From: Paulownia fortunei
Taxonomy: Eukaryota > Streptophyta > Magnoliopsida > Lamiales > Paulowniaceae
DNA length: 64,000 bases
Direction of reading: 5' to 3'
Assembly: GCA_019321725.1 (NCBI GenBank)
Contig: CM033116.1
Location: 3,654,642 to 3,718,641, forward strand
The position numbers were made by a program, and so were the translations under genes. How positions within the stretch are numbered: the first letter of the stretch is position 1; each line of letters begins with the position of its first letter. The notes under the pieces are model-generated. The model was not told the origin of the DNA, ran no database searches, and saw only the letters and a program-made list of their open reading frames with translations. Positions 12,932 to 24,228 of the stretch are shown here, piece after piece.

Positions 12932-13144
12932 ACTCCAAGTCTCCCCCCTTCATTTCTTTTGTAGACATTTGCATGTTTTCTTTGTTTTTTATTATGTGTT
13001 TATTGAACTCCATCCCACCATCCCCTACATCTCTCTCTCTCTCTCTCACTATGTGTGTGTGCTGGGTGAGAGAAAGAAAGAGGAACTGAAAACCAGCTAG
13101 CAGAAAGCCTAAAATTCTGCCATTTATATGAGAAAGTGAGAGTT

Positions 13145-13172
13145 GGGGTTGGGGATGGGGTGGGGGTGGGGG
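13145..13172 (+). other. G-quadruplex-forming tract in the GAMYB promoter
   Basis: Five runs of four or five guanines are separated by one or two bases (GGGGTTGGGG, then ATGGGGTGGGGG and TGGGGG). This fits a very stable intramolecular quadruplex pattern. It lies on the + strand, which is the template strand for GAMYB, about 0.3 kb upstream of its likely leader. Confidence 0.85.
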
Positions 13173-13249
13173 TGTTGTGAGGTGTTTTGATTTTATTCAT
13201 TTTGCCAAACTTATGGTTGAATGAAAAAAAGATTAGAAGGTTCACACAC

Positions 13250-14430
13250 TAACTGCTAAATAATACACAGAGCTGTCACAATAACAAAGTACAAGGTTTT
13301 ACAGCAGAATGTACTTCCAGGATTTGCTGTTTACTAGTTTTTTTTTTAATTTTTTATTTATGTAAATGTTCATTTACTATCTTGCAAAGTCAAATGGACT
13401 AATTTTTTTGAACTCATGTCTTATTCAAGTCCTTGTTATATTAGTAGAGTTAAATTTTGTTAAAATTCTTTCCTTAAATAAATCACTTCACATTATATTT
13501 TTGAAATAAATAAATTGATTAATGATGCATCGACGTTAAAAAAAACATACCTTATAACCTTAGCATTCATTTTTCAAGGCACTATACATTTTCTTCATCC
13601 ATTAGTGTGGTGTTTTAGTACTAATTAGATTATTAATGGGCTCTATTTAAGAAGATTATATATCGGAAATAATGAGAAAAAATTAAGAAAATATTTAGTT
13701 CAGATATTGGGAGGATAAACCTTTTCTTTAATCATTGTGTTATCTGTTGTGATGAAAATGTACTTGACAATAGCAGTTTCAGTTGACTAAGGAAACTAAT
13801 GTATATTATTATTATTATTATTATTATTATCCAGTTGTGTTGGACTTTATTAACCCAAGGGATTTAGCAATAGTTTAATACATCAACAAATGAAGAAATT
13901 ATCTATGTTCTAAATATGGAAAGTTCAATCATTTAATTGATCACGTTCAAATTTAGGGATACACTTCCATATTTGGAAAGTGCAATTAGTAATTGTTATT
14001 GAAAAAGCCATGTCCCTTTACTAGTATAACCATTGAAAAAGTCATGTAGCTACAATCTAATACTAGTTGGACCCTGATTTTGATAAAAAAATAATAGACA
14101 TTATTTTTTTAGTTTCTACATAAATCACAAAATCAACGGTTAAAATCGTGAAATACTAACAAATTCAAAACTTACTAAGAATTTTGCTCCTGTGAACTAC
14201 TTCTAAAATGATTTTAAATAATTCGACAAATTTCAATATACCTTTAAAAGAGAGACGTTGACAATAACTTGTTCGTACATAATATAATTAACTTTAAGTC
14301 GTCTTAATATTAGACTATCAAATATTTATGGATGCATAGAATATGAAGATCTCCCAATTTATGCTGAGAATTATATTTATAAATGTTTTAATGCTTATTA
14401 TATCTTACATCTAACTTAGGAAAACTTTTT
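13250..14430. other. AT-rich spacer between divergent GAMYB and FHA genes
   Basis: No coding sequence is supported. It contains an (ATT)n microsatellite at about 13803-13830 and otherwise AT-rich unique sequence. Confidence 0.6.
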
Positions 14431-14502
14431 AAATTTTGATAGCAAGGCTATATTTTGCAATGAAACAATACGCACATTCATCAACTCCCAACCATATACT
14501 TG

Positions 14503-14607
14503 AAACCCTAAACCTACACCTTGCAGGCTTACAATTCATTTTCCTTTCGTCCCTTTGCCCCCCAAGCCGACAAGCGCTTATTGGGCCAATTCAAGCCCAA
14601 GTGGGCT
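14503..14607 (+). promoter_or_regulatory. Telo-box plus three site II motifs upstream of the FHA gene
   Basis: AAACCCTAAACC at 14503-14514 is a telo-box. It is followed by TGGGCC (14582-14587), AGCCCA (14594-14599) and TGGGCT (14602-14607), all site II elements. This pairing is characteristic of plant nuclear genes for translation and organelle functions, which fits the plastid-type protein starting at 14904. Confidence 0.6.
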
Positions 14608-14903
14608 TCATGATCTTGGAGTCTAAATTCAAGAATCTGTTCCACAGATTGGACCTTTACGACATTGGATTTAACCCATCCAGACAACCCCAAAGGCTGA
14701 AAGCCAAGATTTTTGTTATCCAAAGATTCTTACAACATTAAATGTGTGCCACGTACTCCGTTTAGCCTTTCTTTTCTATGATCAGAGTGGCCACCTATCC
14801 TCATTAGTTCACAAGATATTCATTTTCAAGAATCTTGATTGTTAACCATCACTAAGTTTGCCGCTGAAGAAAAAGAGAAGAAGAAAAGATCAAGAAATTA
14901 GAA

Positions 14904-17114
14904 ATGGAAATGACTACCCATTCTCTTTCATATGCCAAGGCAAATTCTTTATCCCCACCCCTCTTCCCAGCTAAATCAACCGTTGTTGCCCGTAGCTCTG
15001 TCAATTTTCTGGGCTATAATTGCCTGCCCAGAAAATTAAAATTTAGTGCAAGTCAGTTGAGGAACTTTGGTGCCATTAGAGCTTTTGATTCTGAAAGCAG
15101 CACTGCAACCGATGGTTCTGTAAGATGGGTTCTTGAACCCATAGGTAAGTAAGCTTATACATCTCCTCATTACTCATACTAGTGTGTGTGTGTGAACAAG
15201 AATTTATTGTTCTAGTGTGTGTTGGTGTGATCAAGACTTAATAATGTGTAAAGTGGAGAATGTATATTGAATGGATGCAAGCACTTGGTGAAATTTTTTT
15301 TGCTGATTTGAAGCTAAGTGGGATGATGCATTGAAGCAAATATGGAAATGATAAAATTTGATGTGGTGATGATTGGCCTTGTTTGTAATGTGAATTTAGT
15401 GTTGAATCTTGATGGGTTTTGGTGTAGTATATTTGAGCACTCCCGTAGGAAAACTGGAGCTTGCTTGATGCTTAATCTGCATATTGTGTTTTACAGAGCA
15501 GAGTATACCTTCATCTGATTCTCATTATTCATCAGATATAGAATGTCAGAGGCCAATGATTGAAGTTCTTGTATCCTTTTGACCCTGGTCTTTGCAAAAA
15601 TGGTTGAAACTCAACTGATATTGTAACATTACACCATTCATATGTGTGAAGTGCTGCAGGAATTGTTTAATCCTTCGCCGTTGAATTCAAATCCTAATTA
15701 GGTTCGGATTACATGAGACATGTTCTTCTTATTTCTGTGGTCTAAGCCTAAACATTTGTTCTCAGAAACTCATATTGTTACTTGACAGGTAATGGTGATT
15801 CAAGGCACATAGGTTATAAGATTGCCATGCCTGGTGCATTTGAAATAGCTTCTGTAAGTATGTGAAAAATTGGACTTTTAGTGCTTACTTTCCAGAATGT
15901 TGATATTGACAGCGAAAAATCTTGACATGATTTAGAATGTAATCACTGTTGGACGTGTTCCCGAGAAAGCAGATATTGTGATTTCTGTGCCTACAGGTAC
16001 TCAAAATTAAATGATTCAGAATCTCTATACTTGTTCTTTTCTTGAGTTCAATCGTTGGATCTGAATGATATGAGTCGTATATTCTCAAATTGTTGTTCGG
16101 ATTTTTTTTCATTTTTTGCTCAATTTTTCATGATTTGTATTTGCATCAGAAATCCTGACTAGCCTTGCTGTCTTTGCCTAGCATGTCTTCCTCATCATAG
16201 AACTCAAAATGTGCTTTGAGCTATCAATATTGTAATAGTCCAGTATGCAGTTACAAAATACTAAAAAACTTAGATATCCACTCATGACTGAAGAAGAAAT
16301 TATTTGGTTGGAGACAAAATAAGATCTTCAGATGTGTTCCTGAACCTAGAACTGATTTGTTTTTTTCTTTTGTCACTTGTTCAAACCCATTACAGTTTCT
16401 GCTTTGCATGCTCGGATTCAGAAGACAGAAGAGAATCTTTTGATTACAGATTTAGACAGCACAAACGGTACATTCATTGATGAAAAGCGGCTCCAACCTG
16501 GAGTAGTTTCCACTGCATCACCTGGAAATCTCATTACATTTGGTACAAACTCACTAATTTACTATGATATTCTTCTTACGCTTCTGCTTCGATGTTACAT
16601 TCTTTTTCTGAAACATTGCATTTTATCATGAAATAAAAGTAATACATGCTAAAATAAAGCATACATCAGACACTTATCCTTCCGTAAAGAAGTTGACATG
16701 GAGGAACTATGTGCAATACTTGTGGACATTAGGAGTAAATGACTCAAAGATAGACATTCTCTCGCACAAATTTCCAAATACATGTAACACTTGCGGAAAA
16801 TTATAATGTTTCACTGAAACACCGAAACTATCTTTTTTTATAATTATTATTCTTACTACTAACACTAGCCTCCGACTACTACTACGATGATGGCTACCAC
16901 ACACTATGATTTACCACAAATATATTTCAATGAAAGAATATGATCTTTTATGTAACTTGCTCGTTTCTGACGATATTTTTATTTGTTAGGCGACACCAAT
17001 TTAGCGATATTCAGAGTCTATAAGCTTGAGAAAGAGGAGTTCACTGCTGAACCGGAGGAATCTGGTACTAAGTCAGAGGAGGAGCCAAGCAGCAAAGTAG
17101 AGTCTACAGGCTGA
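14904..17114 (+). CDS. Plastid-targeted FHA-domain protein
   Basis: Coding exons are 14904-15144, 15789-15853, 15936-15996, 16396-16542 and 16990-17114, giving 212 residues. The first 65 or so residues are rich in Ser, Ala, Lys and Arg with few acidic residues, as expected of a chloroplast transit peptide. One forkhead-associated domain follows (about residues 75-190): TVGRVPEKADIVIS, the phosphothreonine-contacting SALHARI segment, and the DLDSTNGTFI turn with its conserved Asn-Gly. The tail is acidic (EEEFTAEPEESGTKSEEEPS type composition). FHA domains bind phosphothreonine; the partner here is unknown. It resembles a small conserved plant protein family (I recall At2g21530). Exon junctions all preserve the domain, so the model is firm although the role is not. 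Confidence 0.9.
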
Positions 17115-18170
17115 TCTATATTTCTTCTCTTAGGACAAATTAGCTCAAATCGTAGACATGGATTTTACTGAACAATGTTTATTATATAACTTGGGCAGTT
17201 TTTGGAGTACCACATGTACCATGATTGAGAGACTTGTCCATCGACAAGTCTTTCGATTTTTTACTATCAATTTATGAAGAAACTTTTATGTGCATTATCG
17301 TGTTCGTGCTGATCAAGAGATTATATGAACTTCGATGCTGAAATTTTATCATTTGGCAGTTTTGCCATGCAACAATGTGATAACAAAATGTGCAGGAACT
17401 CAATAAAAACCATCAAATAATTTGCCTTTTATAGTACGTAACACACCTATAAAATCGACCTGAGGTTTTATTTCTGTAACAATTTTTTTTTATATGATTT
17501 ATAAGAATTCCTTACTTTTTTAAAAAGCGAATTCATTAATTTTTTATGATAATGTTATTTTTATTTGCATTGGAATATTCTTCGCTTGTGATATTATTAT
17601 TTATTAAACGAACTTTTGAGCACTGTTGGATAACGGACTTTAAATATTTTCTTTTTAATATAAGTAATTTTGTCTTTAAATATTTTCTTTTCGAATAAAA
17701 GTAATTTTCACAAATCTTACAATATGACAATCTAATACATAAATTTTGAATACTTGTGGGAATTCTTGGTTCAATGTAAAGATTTTGCAAAGATTTTTAA
17801 AGTAGTATAATGTTATGATTTATTTTTGAATTTTAATAAGAAAAATATTAAAAAAAATATTTTCTCACGTCAAATAAAATTATCGTGTGATTTATTTTTT
17901 TTGTCCTTTTCATTTTTTATTTTCTTTTGATGCTGTGACAAGTTTGGAATAACTATGAGAATACACTTTATCCTTGTCTACTCAAAGGAGAGGTGTAAAT
18001 TGTAATACCCCATATCTGTAAAATTGACCCATCAAACCCGACCCATCACAAGAATTATACCCCTAATTTTCACCTTGGAACCTTCCCAAATTTATACTAG
18101 TACAAAACCAAAAAAGAAGAAGAAGTAGTAGTAATTTAGAGCAGAATTCCTGTCTTACCTAGATTTTTCC
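17115..18170. other. Spacer between the FHA and F-box/WD40 genes
   Basis: Holds the FHA 3' UTR (to about 17.3 kb) and AT-rich sequence including a short direct repeat, TTTAAATATTTTCTTTT, at about 17640 and 17676. No gene is seen. The F-box/WD40 leader probably begins near 18.13 kb. Confidence 0.5.
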
Positions 18171-18227
18171 TTCGGATTCAGTCTCCCGCGAAGCAGAAGA
18201 AATCCTTGCCTTTTTCAAATTTTTGAG

Positions 18228-18685
18228 GTATATCTCCGCTCAATCTCAGTCACACCCTAATTTTTTTGCTATTCCACTGTATATTTACATTTTTTTTTTT
18301 TATTTATCTCAAAATTTTACCTGAGATTTTCAGCCCTACTTTTTTTCCATTTCTGTTAGTAATCCTCAAAACATTGGTCTTATTTTCCACCAAATTCGTA
18401 TTTGTTATCAGTCCTTCGATTTCATTTTTTTTTCTTGTTTAAGTGACTCAATTTTCGCTTACTTTATATTTCCCATCGATCTAGGGTTTGAGTAATTAGG
18501 CTGACTTTGTGGTCTTTGAGGGTGTGATTGAATTGGGTTTTTTGTTAAGTTTTTGGGTTTTGCCCAATTTTTCCTTTAGTGTGTTTGAATCGTTCATTTT
18601 AAGAATTGGGTGATAATTCGGAAGTTTCGCTATAAAAAGTTGATTACCGGAGTTGTTTTGGGGTTTAATTTTTAGTCAAATTCAG
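18228..18685 (+). other. Probable 5' UTR intron of the F-box/WD40 gene
   Basis: TTTTTGAG is followed by GTATATCTCC at 18228, and acceptors TTTTTAG (ending 18675) and AAATTCAG (ending 18685) lie just before the first in-frame ATG at 18698. The intervening sequence is T-rich, as expected of a plant leader intron. Confidence 0.55.
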
Positions 18686-18697
18686 GAAAATCATTTT

Positions 18698-20350
18698 ATG
18701 GCATTTGAATGCCAAAGGGATACAAAAATCGGATTGAAAGACACTTCAGCAAATTGCTTGGATAGTCCTCGAACAGAAAAAGCCGGCTCAGATCAACTTA
18801 TTTTGAATAACAACCAAAAGTTCGAATCATTAGAGACTGACAATCTTAACATTGTGTCGAAATCAAATGTCAAACTTGGGATCCATTTCAGTGAACCTTT
18901 GCCAAATTATACCCGGTCATTTACTGACCTTCCTCCTGCACTGATATCTGAAATCCTTAATTTCCTTGACCCAAAAGAACTTGGAATTGTGTCTTGTGTC
19001 AATACATCTTTGTGTAGGCTCGCCTCCGAGCATCATGTGTGGAAGGAGTTTTACAATGAGAGATGGGGCCATCCGGTAACCTCGGTCAATTTAGGGCCAG
19101 GATGTCCAAATGAGAAGTCATGGAAGGAACTTTTTGTGGAGAGAGAATTTCGGAGCAAGACATTTATGGGACGTTATAGCATCGACACACTGTATGGGCA
19201 TACTGAAGCTGTTAGGACCGTTTTCGTGTTAGTTTCTAAGAAGCTAGTGTTCACCTCGGGGTATGATCAGGTAGTAAGGATGTGGGACATGGAGGAAGGC
19301 TTGTCAATTGCATCATCACGACCTCTGGGTTGCACTATTCGGGCGGTTGCAGCTGATTCAAGGCTTTTGGTAGCCGGGGGTACGGATGGGTTCATACATG
19401 GTTGGAAGGTGGAGGATGGGAACCCTCACTTGTTTGACCTTGGGGCACCACAGAATAATAATAAGGAATTCCGACTTTGGGAACACGAGGGGCCTATAAC
19501 TTGTCTTGCATTGGATTTTAGTAAGATGTATAGTGGTTCCTGGGACATGACCATACGTGTGTGGGACTGTTCTTCTTTGAAATGTTTGAAGGTCTTGGTG
19601 CATAATGACTGGGTTTGGAGTCTTGTTCCTCATGATACTACTATTGGGAGCACGGCAGGTTCAGGTGTCTACATTTGGGAAACTAATACTGGGAGTCAGC
19701 TGGCTGTTATTAATAGTGTTCACGTTGGTAATGTGTATTCTTTGGCACGAAGTCTTACTGGAAAGCTTTTGTTTACTGGAGGAGAAGATGGTTCTATACA
19801 CATGTTTGAGATCACCAGAAATTATAAGTGCAATATGCGGAGGATTGCAACTTGGATTCCTCATAGTGGGTCTGTCTATTCTCTTGCATTTGAGTTCCCT
19901 TGGCTGGTATCAGCTTCCAGTGATGGGAAGATTTCACTCATTGATGTCAGAGAGTTGTTGAAGACCAAAAAAATTTCTTCTACTGAAAAAACTTCTAAGC
20001 GTAACTACTTGGACCAAAAGAATGTAGAACCCCCAAAGAGAATGCTACATGGATTTGGATGCAATTTGTTCTCGGTTGGGATTGGTTCTGATCGAATTGT
20101 TTGTGGAGGTGAAGAAGGTGTTGTCAGGATCTGGAACTTCTCACAAGCTCTGGATATTGAGCAGCGGGTCAGGGCTTTGAGGGGTAAAAGGCTTGAAAAC
20201 AGGATGAGGCGTCATAAACTTCAACCAGAAACGAGTGCTAAAGGTAGCCTGGATGAGCAATGTTCAGTTGCTGCAAAGAAGAATCAGATAAACAGTGACA
20301 AGAATGACTGGCATGCCAAGCGGAGAGTTAGTGGGAAGCTAAAGGCATAG
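18698..20350 (+). CDS. FBX2: F-box/WD40-repeat protein, SCF ligase substrate receptor
   Basis: Single coding exon of 550 residues. The frame opens further left, but only through a TTG codon inside the probable leader intron, so the ATG at 18698 (MAFECQRD) is chosen. An F-box lies at about residues 72-120 (FTDLPPALISEILNFLDPKE, HHVWKEFYNERWG). About seven WD40 blades follow (for example HTEAVRTVFV, VFTSGYDQVVRMWD, MYSGSWDMTIRVWD, LFTGGEDGSIHMF, VCGGEEGVVRIWNF). A basic tail ends the protein (RRHKLQPETS, HAKRRVSGKLKA). The architecture matches Arabidopsis At5g21040 (FBX2), reported in phosphate-starvation responses. The F-box should bind ASK/SKP1 and the propeller the substrate. Orthology is inferred from architecture and neighbours. 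Confidence 0.93.
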   Translation: MAFECQRDTKIGLKDTSANCLDSPRTEKAGSDQLILNNNQKFESLETDNLNIVSKSNVKLGIHFSEPLPNYTRSFTDLPPALISEILNFLDPKELGIVSCVNTSLCRLASEHHVWKEFYNERWGHPVTSVNLGPGCPNEKSWKELFVEREFRSKTFMGRYSIDTLYGHTEAVRTVFVLVSKKLVFTSGYDQVVRMWDMEEGLSIASSRPLGCTIRAVAADSRLLVAGGTDGFIHGWKVEDGNPHLFDLGAPQNNNKEFRLWEHEGPITCLALDFSKMYSGSWDMTIRVWDCSSLKCLKVLVHNDWVWSLVPHDTTIGSTAGSGVYIWETNTGSQLAVINSVHVGNVYSLARSLTGKLLFTGGEDGSIHMFEITRNYKCNMRRIATWIPHSGSVYSLAFEFPWLVSASSDGKISLIDVRELLKTKKISSTEKTSKRNYLDQKNVEPPKRMLHGFGCNLFSVGIGSDRIVCGGEEGVVRIWNFSQALDIEQRVRALRGKRLENRMRRHKLQPETSAKGSLDEQCSVAAKKNQINSDKNDWHAKRRVSGKLKA

Positions 20351-21334
20351 ACATATATTATAGTTTCTGATTGTTTTTACACTGTAATCTTAGTACTACT
20401 TTAGTGTATGGAAGTATGGTCTAATCAGCCTTTTTATTGAATGTTAAGATTTCAAAAAATGTTTTGAGTTGCCTGACATAGTTCTGTATCTGTTGTATCC
20501 TCAACAATTATTTTTCAATGCTGTGTATGTTTCCTCTTGACACTCACCATTATATCTCAGCTCTCAATGTTAGACAAGTATCAACTCGCACATATTTGTT
20601 TGAATTACATTTGCCCTTTTGAAAATCAATGCCTTTAGAATTTCTGTTTGCTGGCAGATTCATCTGTCTTATTATGGTTTTTACAATGTGAATTTTGTTT
20701 TGCAGTGTGGAAATGCCTCTCTTTTGTAAAATCATGACAGAGAGTCTTTGAATGTTTCTATGTTTTCCTTTAGCAATTGACATGGGTGATTCTGAATGAT
20801 ATGCTTCGTAACCAAACCCACGCCCTGCTGTCTGGCAGTGTCGGAAAACAATCAACTTTCCTATTGTCGGCGTCGCGTACTGGATTATTGATCAAGAATT
20901 CATCCAGTTAGACTTCAGAGAAGGTGTAACTCTGTTTATCTCCATGCTCTGTTCTGTTTTTAAGCATTTCACCGTCGTGATTTTTGAGGAAATTCCATCG
21001 TATAAAATTGAACTTTGTCTGTCGCATTATGTCTTAGTTCATTGTGATTGTTAGAAGTCTAATACCCGTGACAATTGCAATAATTTTATGTAAGGTGAAT
21101 CTTATATAGGTCTATTTTTAAATTTGAGTCTCGAATTATTCTGAAAAATTCGTGGGGCGAAATGCTAAAAAATATAGAAAACTATAACTTCTCAAATACA
21201 TTACTGGAATCTGCAACGAAAAATACACTAATCAAACCCTCAATATTATTCAAAGTAGCAGTGAGATGGAACCTCTAGCTACAGCACATGAATGAAAAAT
21301 CAACAAAATCAATTCTAATGGATACAACGTATGG
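20351..21334. other. Convergent 3' spacer between F-box/WD40 and LTPG genes
   Basis: About 1 kb containing both 3' UTRs. No further gene or repeat is evident. Confidence 0.5.
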
Positions 21335-24228
21335 TTAGAGGAAAGATGTGAACAAAACAAGTGCTAATCCTATGAAGAAATGCTGGTTGGGTGGTAATAA
21401 ATTGCTTGGGCTTGCATTGTCATCATTTCCAGATGGGGTCGCTGCTACTGATCCACATATAAAAGGATTAAGTTAATAATCCAGAAAAGAAAATAAGAAT
21501 AATAAAATTAGTCCCTTCATTTTATTGCAATATTTTTTATTTATTTATTTATTTATTTATTTTATTTTGTGGGGGGGGGGGGGGGGGGGGTGAGGGAAGA
21601 ATGTACCTGCTGAAGGGCTTGGTGCTGAAAATGCTACTGGAACACCAACAGCTACACGGTATAAAAACAAAAATATTAATTACAATAATCAGAAAATTCG
21701 ACTAATTAGAATTAAACTTAAATCTTAGTTTGTAATATTTATTTAGTCAAATCACTTATCACTGCAACAAAATTATCAAGAATAACTATCGAAACTATTA
21801 CACCATGTAAAATTGAAGCATTTGTTAGTTTAAATCCAAATTATGTGGTAAATTTTGAAAGTCAAATTTAAGTTTCGAATATATTTTCACATTGAGTTAT
21901 TTGGTTGTAATCATGTAAATCATATTTTTGTCTCAAGGTAAAATATTTCCCACAAAATTTAAATAACTATGATTTAATTGATAGTAAATAGTAAGACGAG
22001 ATATAATTTATTTTCTAAAATTAGTTCAAAAGAAATCTGCACGGAAATTGATTTTTTTAAATGGAGTCTAATTTATAAACTTAAAATCACCGAAAGTCTT
22101 TCACTATTCAAAACTCATTTTTTTTACCAACCTAACTTAATTTATTGTCAAGTTAATAAAATGAACATTGAAAAATTGAATCAAGACACTTCATTATCAA
22201 AATTTGATTAAAAGTAAATTTTAAGTATTTTACCCTCATTCTCAATTTATGATCAATTTTTTATTAAAACATTTTTCGTCAACCGCCGTCATATATCTTT
22301 ACCTTGTATTTTCTCATAAAAGTAAAAAAAATATATATCATATTTATTTTATTATTGTCAATATTAAATACACGATAAATAGTAATAATTTTACTGTAAA
22401 TAATACTAATCGATGTACCATTAACAAAGTACTATTATTATTTACAATAAATATACCACTATTTGTCATATTTTTACTATTGATAATAATAAAAAATATT
22501 ACGATACATTATTTTTTACTTTATATGAAAAAAATAAAAAAAACGTACAACGACAACTGACGAATAATATTCTATTAAAAAAATAATTTGAAGATAATAT
22601 TAAAAGACAAAATGGTATAATAAATATAAATTGAGGAGGTAACGCGGTTAAAATTTATTTCTAAGTAATGCTAAAATAATAAAAATTGAAAGTATAAAAT
22701 ATTTAAAATTTATTTTTAAAAAATAATATATTAAAATGATCAATTATATATGTATGAAGTACCATTTACCCTTTAATCAATCACTTATAGATGGCATTTA
22801 TAACGCCGTAAATGGACCTAATTTTCTACTTGTTGACGTAACACAATATTAAGCAAACCCTATTTCATTAGATACTCTATGAAGTTCTCAAAGGTAACAA
22901 TTGGATAGTAGTACAGCTAAAGGTTAGGTGGATCCATTTATTAAGTGGACTTTGATGGCTCCTAACAAATTTTATCAAGTATTAATTTTGTATTATGAAT
23001 ATTTTGGGTCTATATTATTGTACCACTATTGGATTTTTATGTAATTATTACAATTACGACCAATGATGAAATAAATGTTGCTATTCACTACCAAATTACT
23101 TTAATGAAGGGTGGCCAAATTTTAGATGCAAATCATGAAAAAGAAAAAATATGGATATTGAAATTTTGTACGATGACTAAAGGTAAATTTTCTTGAATTT
23201 TTATTATTATAATTTTAGTGTAACAATGTTTATAATTGAGCACGTTAGCCTCAATTAGTAGGGTGAGGGAGGGTAAGTCGACCCAAAAATTAATGCAAAG
23301 AAAGTGATCAAATAAAAGAGGACATCTAAATTATAGCTTAAAAAATATCATTTAAAAATTGAGATTTATATTTTTGGTGGCCAAATGATAATCCATTCAT
23401 TGAAAAGTAAAAAAAATTGATCAAATGGGAGATATCTTTTGGTGTATGAAAAATCTTCCCCTCTAACGAGCCAAAAAGAAAAATAGTAACATATATTCGT
23501 ATGTGATCTTGTTTAGCGTAACAAAAATTGCAACGCTGTAAAATGGTCATTTTTTTTAGGTTCGAATTCTCTATTTCATTTTAATGTTTAATATTATATT
23601 GCACATTATAAATGTATGTTAAGTATATAATTCTCGTGAATTGTGTGTAATTATGAAGTGAAACACGTAATGAAACATCAAAATAAAATAGATGATCCAA
23701 AGTTTTATTTTTATTTATTTTAATTAGTTAATAATTAATATTTGATGTAATTGATCGTTTCATTAAAATAAATAAAAATAAAAATAAAAATAAATCGAGT
23801 TTCATTGAGAAACTAGAGTAAGTGCACGTACCTGCACACAAGCTAACCGAAGGAGTGGTAACATTACAAAGAGAAGGCAGCTTGAGGGCCCTATTTGTAT
23901 CAATGGAGAAACCAAACTGAGTAGAGTTGCTAAGCAGTTCACACAAGCAAATTGGTTGGGTGTCCACCAAGTTAGCTACCTCCGGGCAGCAGGCCGGGTC
24001 TGGCTTTGTCAAGTTACTCCCATCCTCCACAAAGGATAGGCAATCTGCCAAGTTTGCCAAAGCTGTGAAGCAATCTGGTCCTGGAGAAGGTGCCATCGCC
24101 GTCGGCCCCGGAGCAGCTGCCGCCGTGGAGGCGGGGGCCGGTGATTGTGCTTCGATGCGTGGAACCGCCACCAGGAAGATGGTGGCGGTAATGAGTAGAT
24201 AGGCAGTGGTGGTTTTGGCCTTGGCCAT
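21335..24228 (-). CDS. GPI-anchored non-specific lipid-transfer-like protein (LTPG)
   Basis: Coding exons on the reverse strand are 24228-23832, 21651-21607 and 21447-21335, giving 184 residues. A signal peptide (about 1-27, TAYLLITATIFLVAVPRIEA) is followed by an Ala/Pro/Ser-rich linker and then the eight-cysteine motif: DCFTALANLADCLSF, PACCPEV, PICLCELL, LPSLCNVTT and VSLCA. Next come a Pro/Ser-rich spacer (VPVAFSAPSPSA) and a hydrophobic C-terminus (FFIGLALVLFTSFL) preceded by small residues, the pattern for GPI anchoring. Such proteins sit on the outer plasma membrane or wall and help export cuticle and wax lipids. The 45-base second exon and the 2.2-kb first intron are notable; the intron holds a MITE-like element. 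A poly-G run lies in intron 2. Confidence 0.93.
21539..21590 (+). repeat. (ATTT)n followed by a run of 20 guanines
   Basis: ATTT units at about 21539-21565 are followed by G20 at 21571-21590. The tract sits in LTPG intron 2, so the transcript carries poly-C starting about 16 bases after the donor. The G-run length may be imprecise because homopolymers are prone to assembly error. Confidence 0.85.
22271..22570. mobile_element. MITE-like element with terminal inverted repeats in LTPG intron 1
   Basis: The left end reads TTTTTCGTCAACCGCCGTCA. The reverse complement of the right end reads ATTATTCGTCAGTTGTCGTT. These match at TTCGTCA and at most of the next dozen positions. The roughly 300-bp interior is AT-rich, with no coding capacity. 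Superfamily and target duplication cannot be assigned by eye. Confidence 0.45.

Noticed and set aside
14436..14741. Overlapping frames of about 100 and 64 codons upstream of the FHA gene
   Set aside because: They cover the promoter elements (telo-box and site II) and have no recognisable domain.
18001..18060. TGTAATACCCC-like start resembling an LTR end
   Set aside because: A single short motif without a matching second LTR, primer-binding site or polyprotein.
18653..18697. N-terminal extension of the F-box/WD40 protein
   Set aside because: The extension starts at a TTG, not ATG, and contains likely 3' splice sites of a leader intron, so the ATG at 18698 is preferred.
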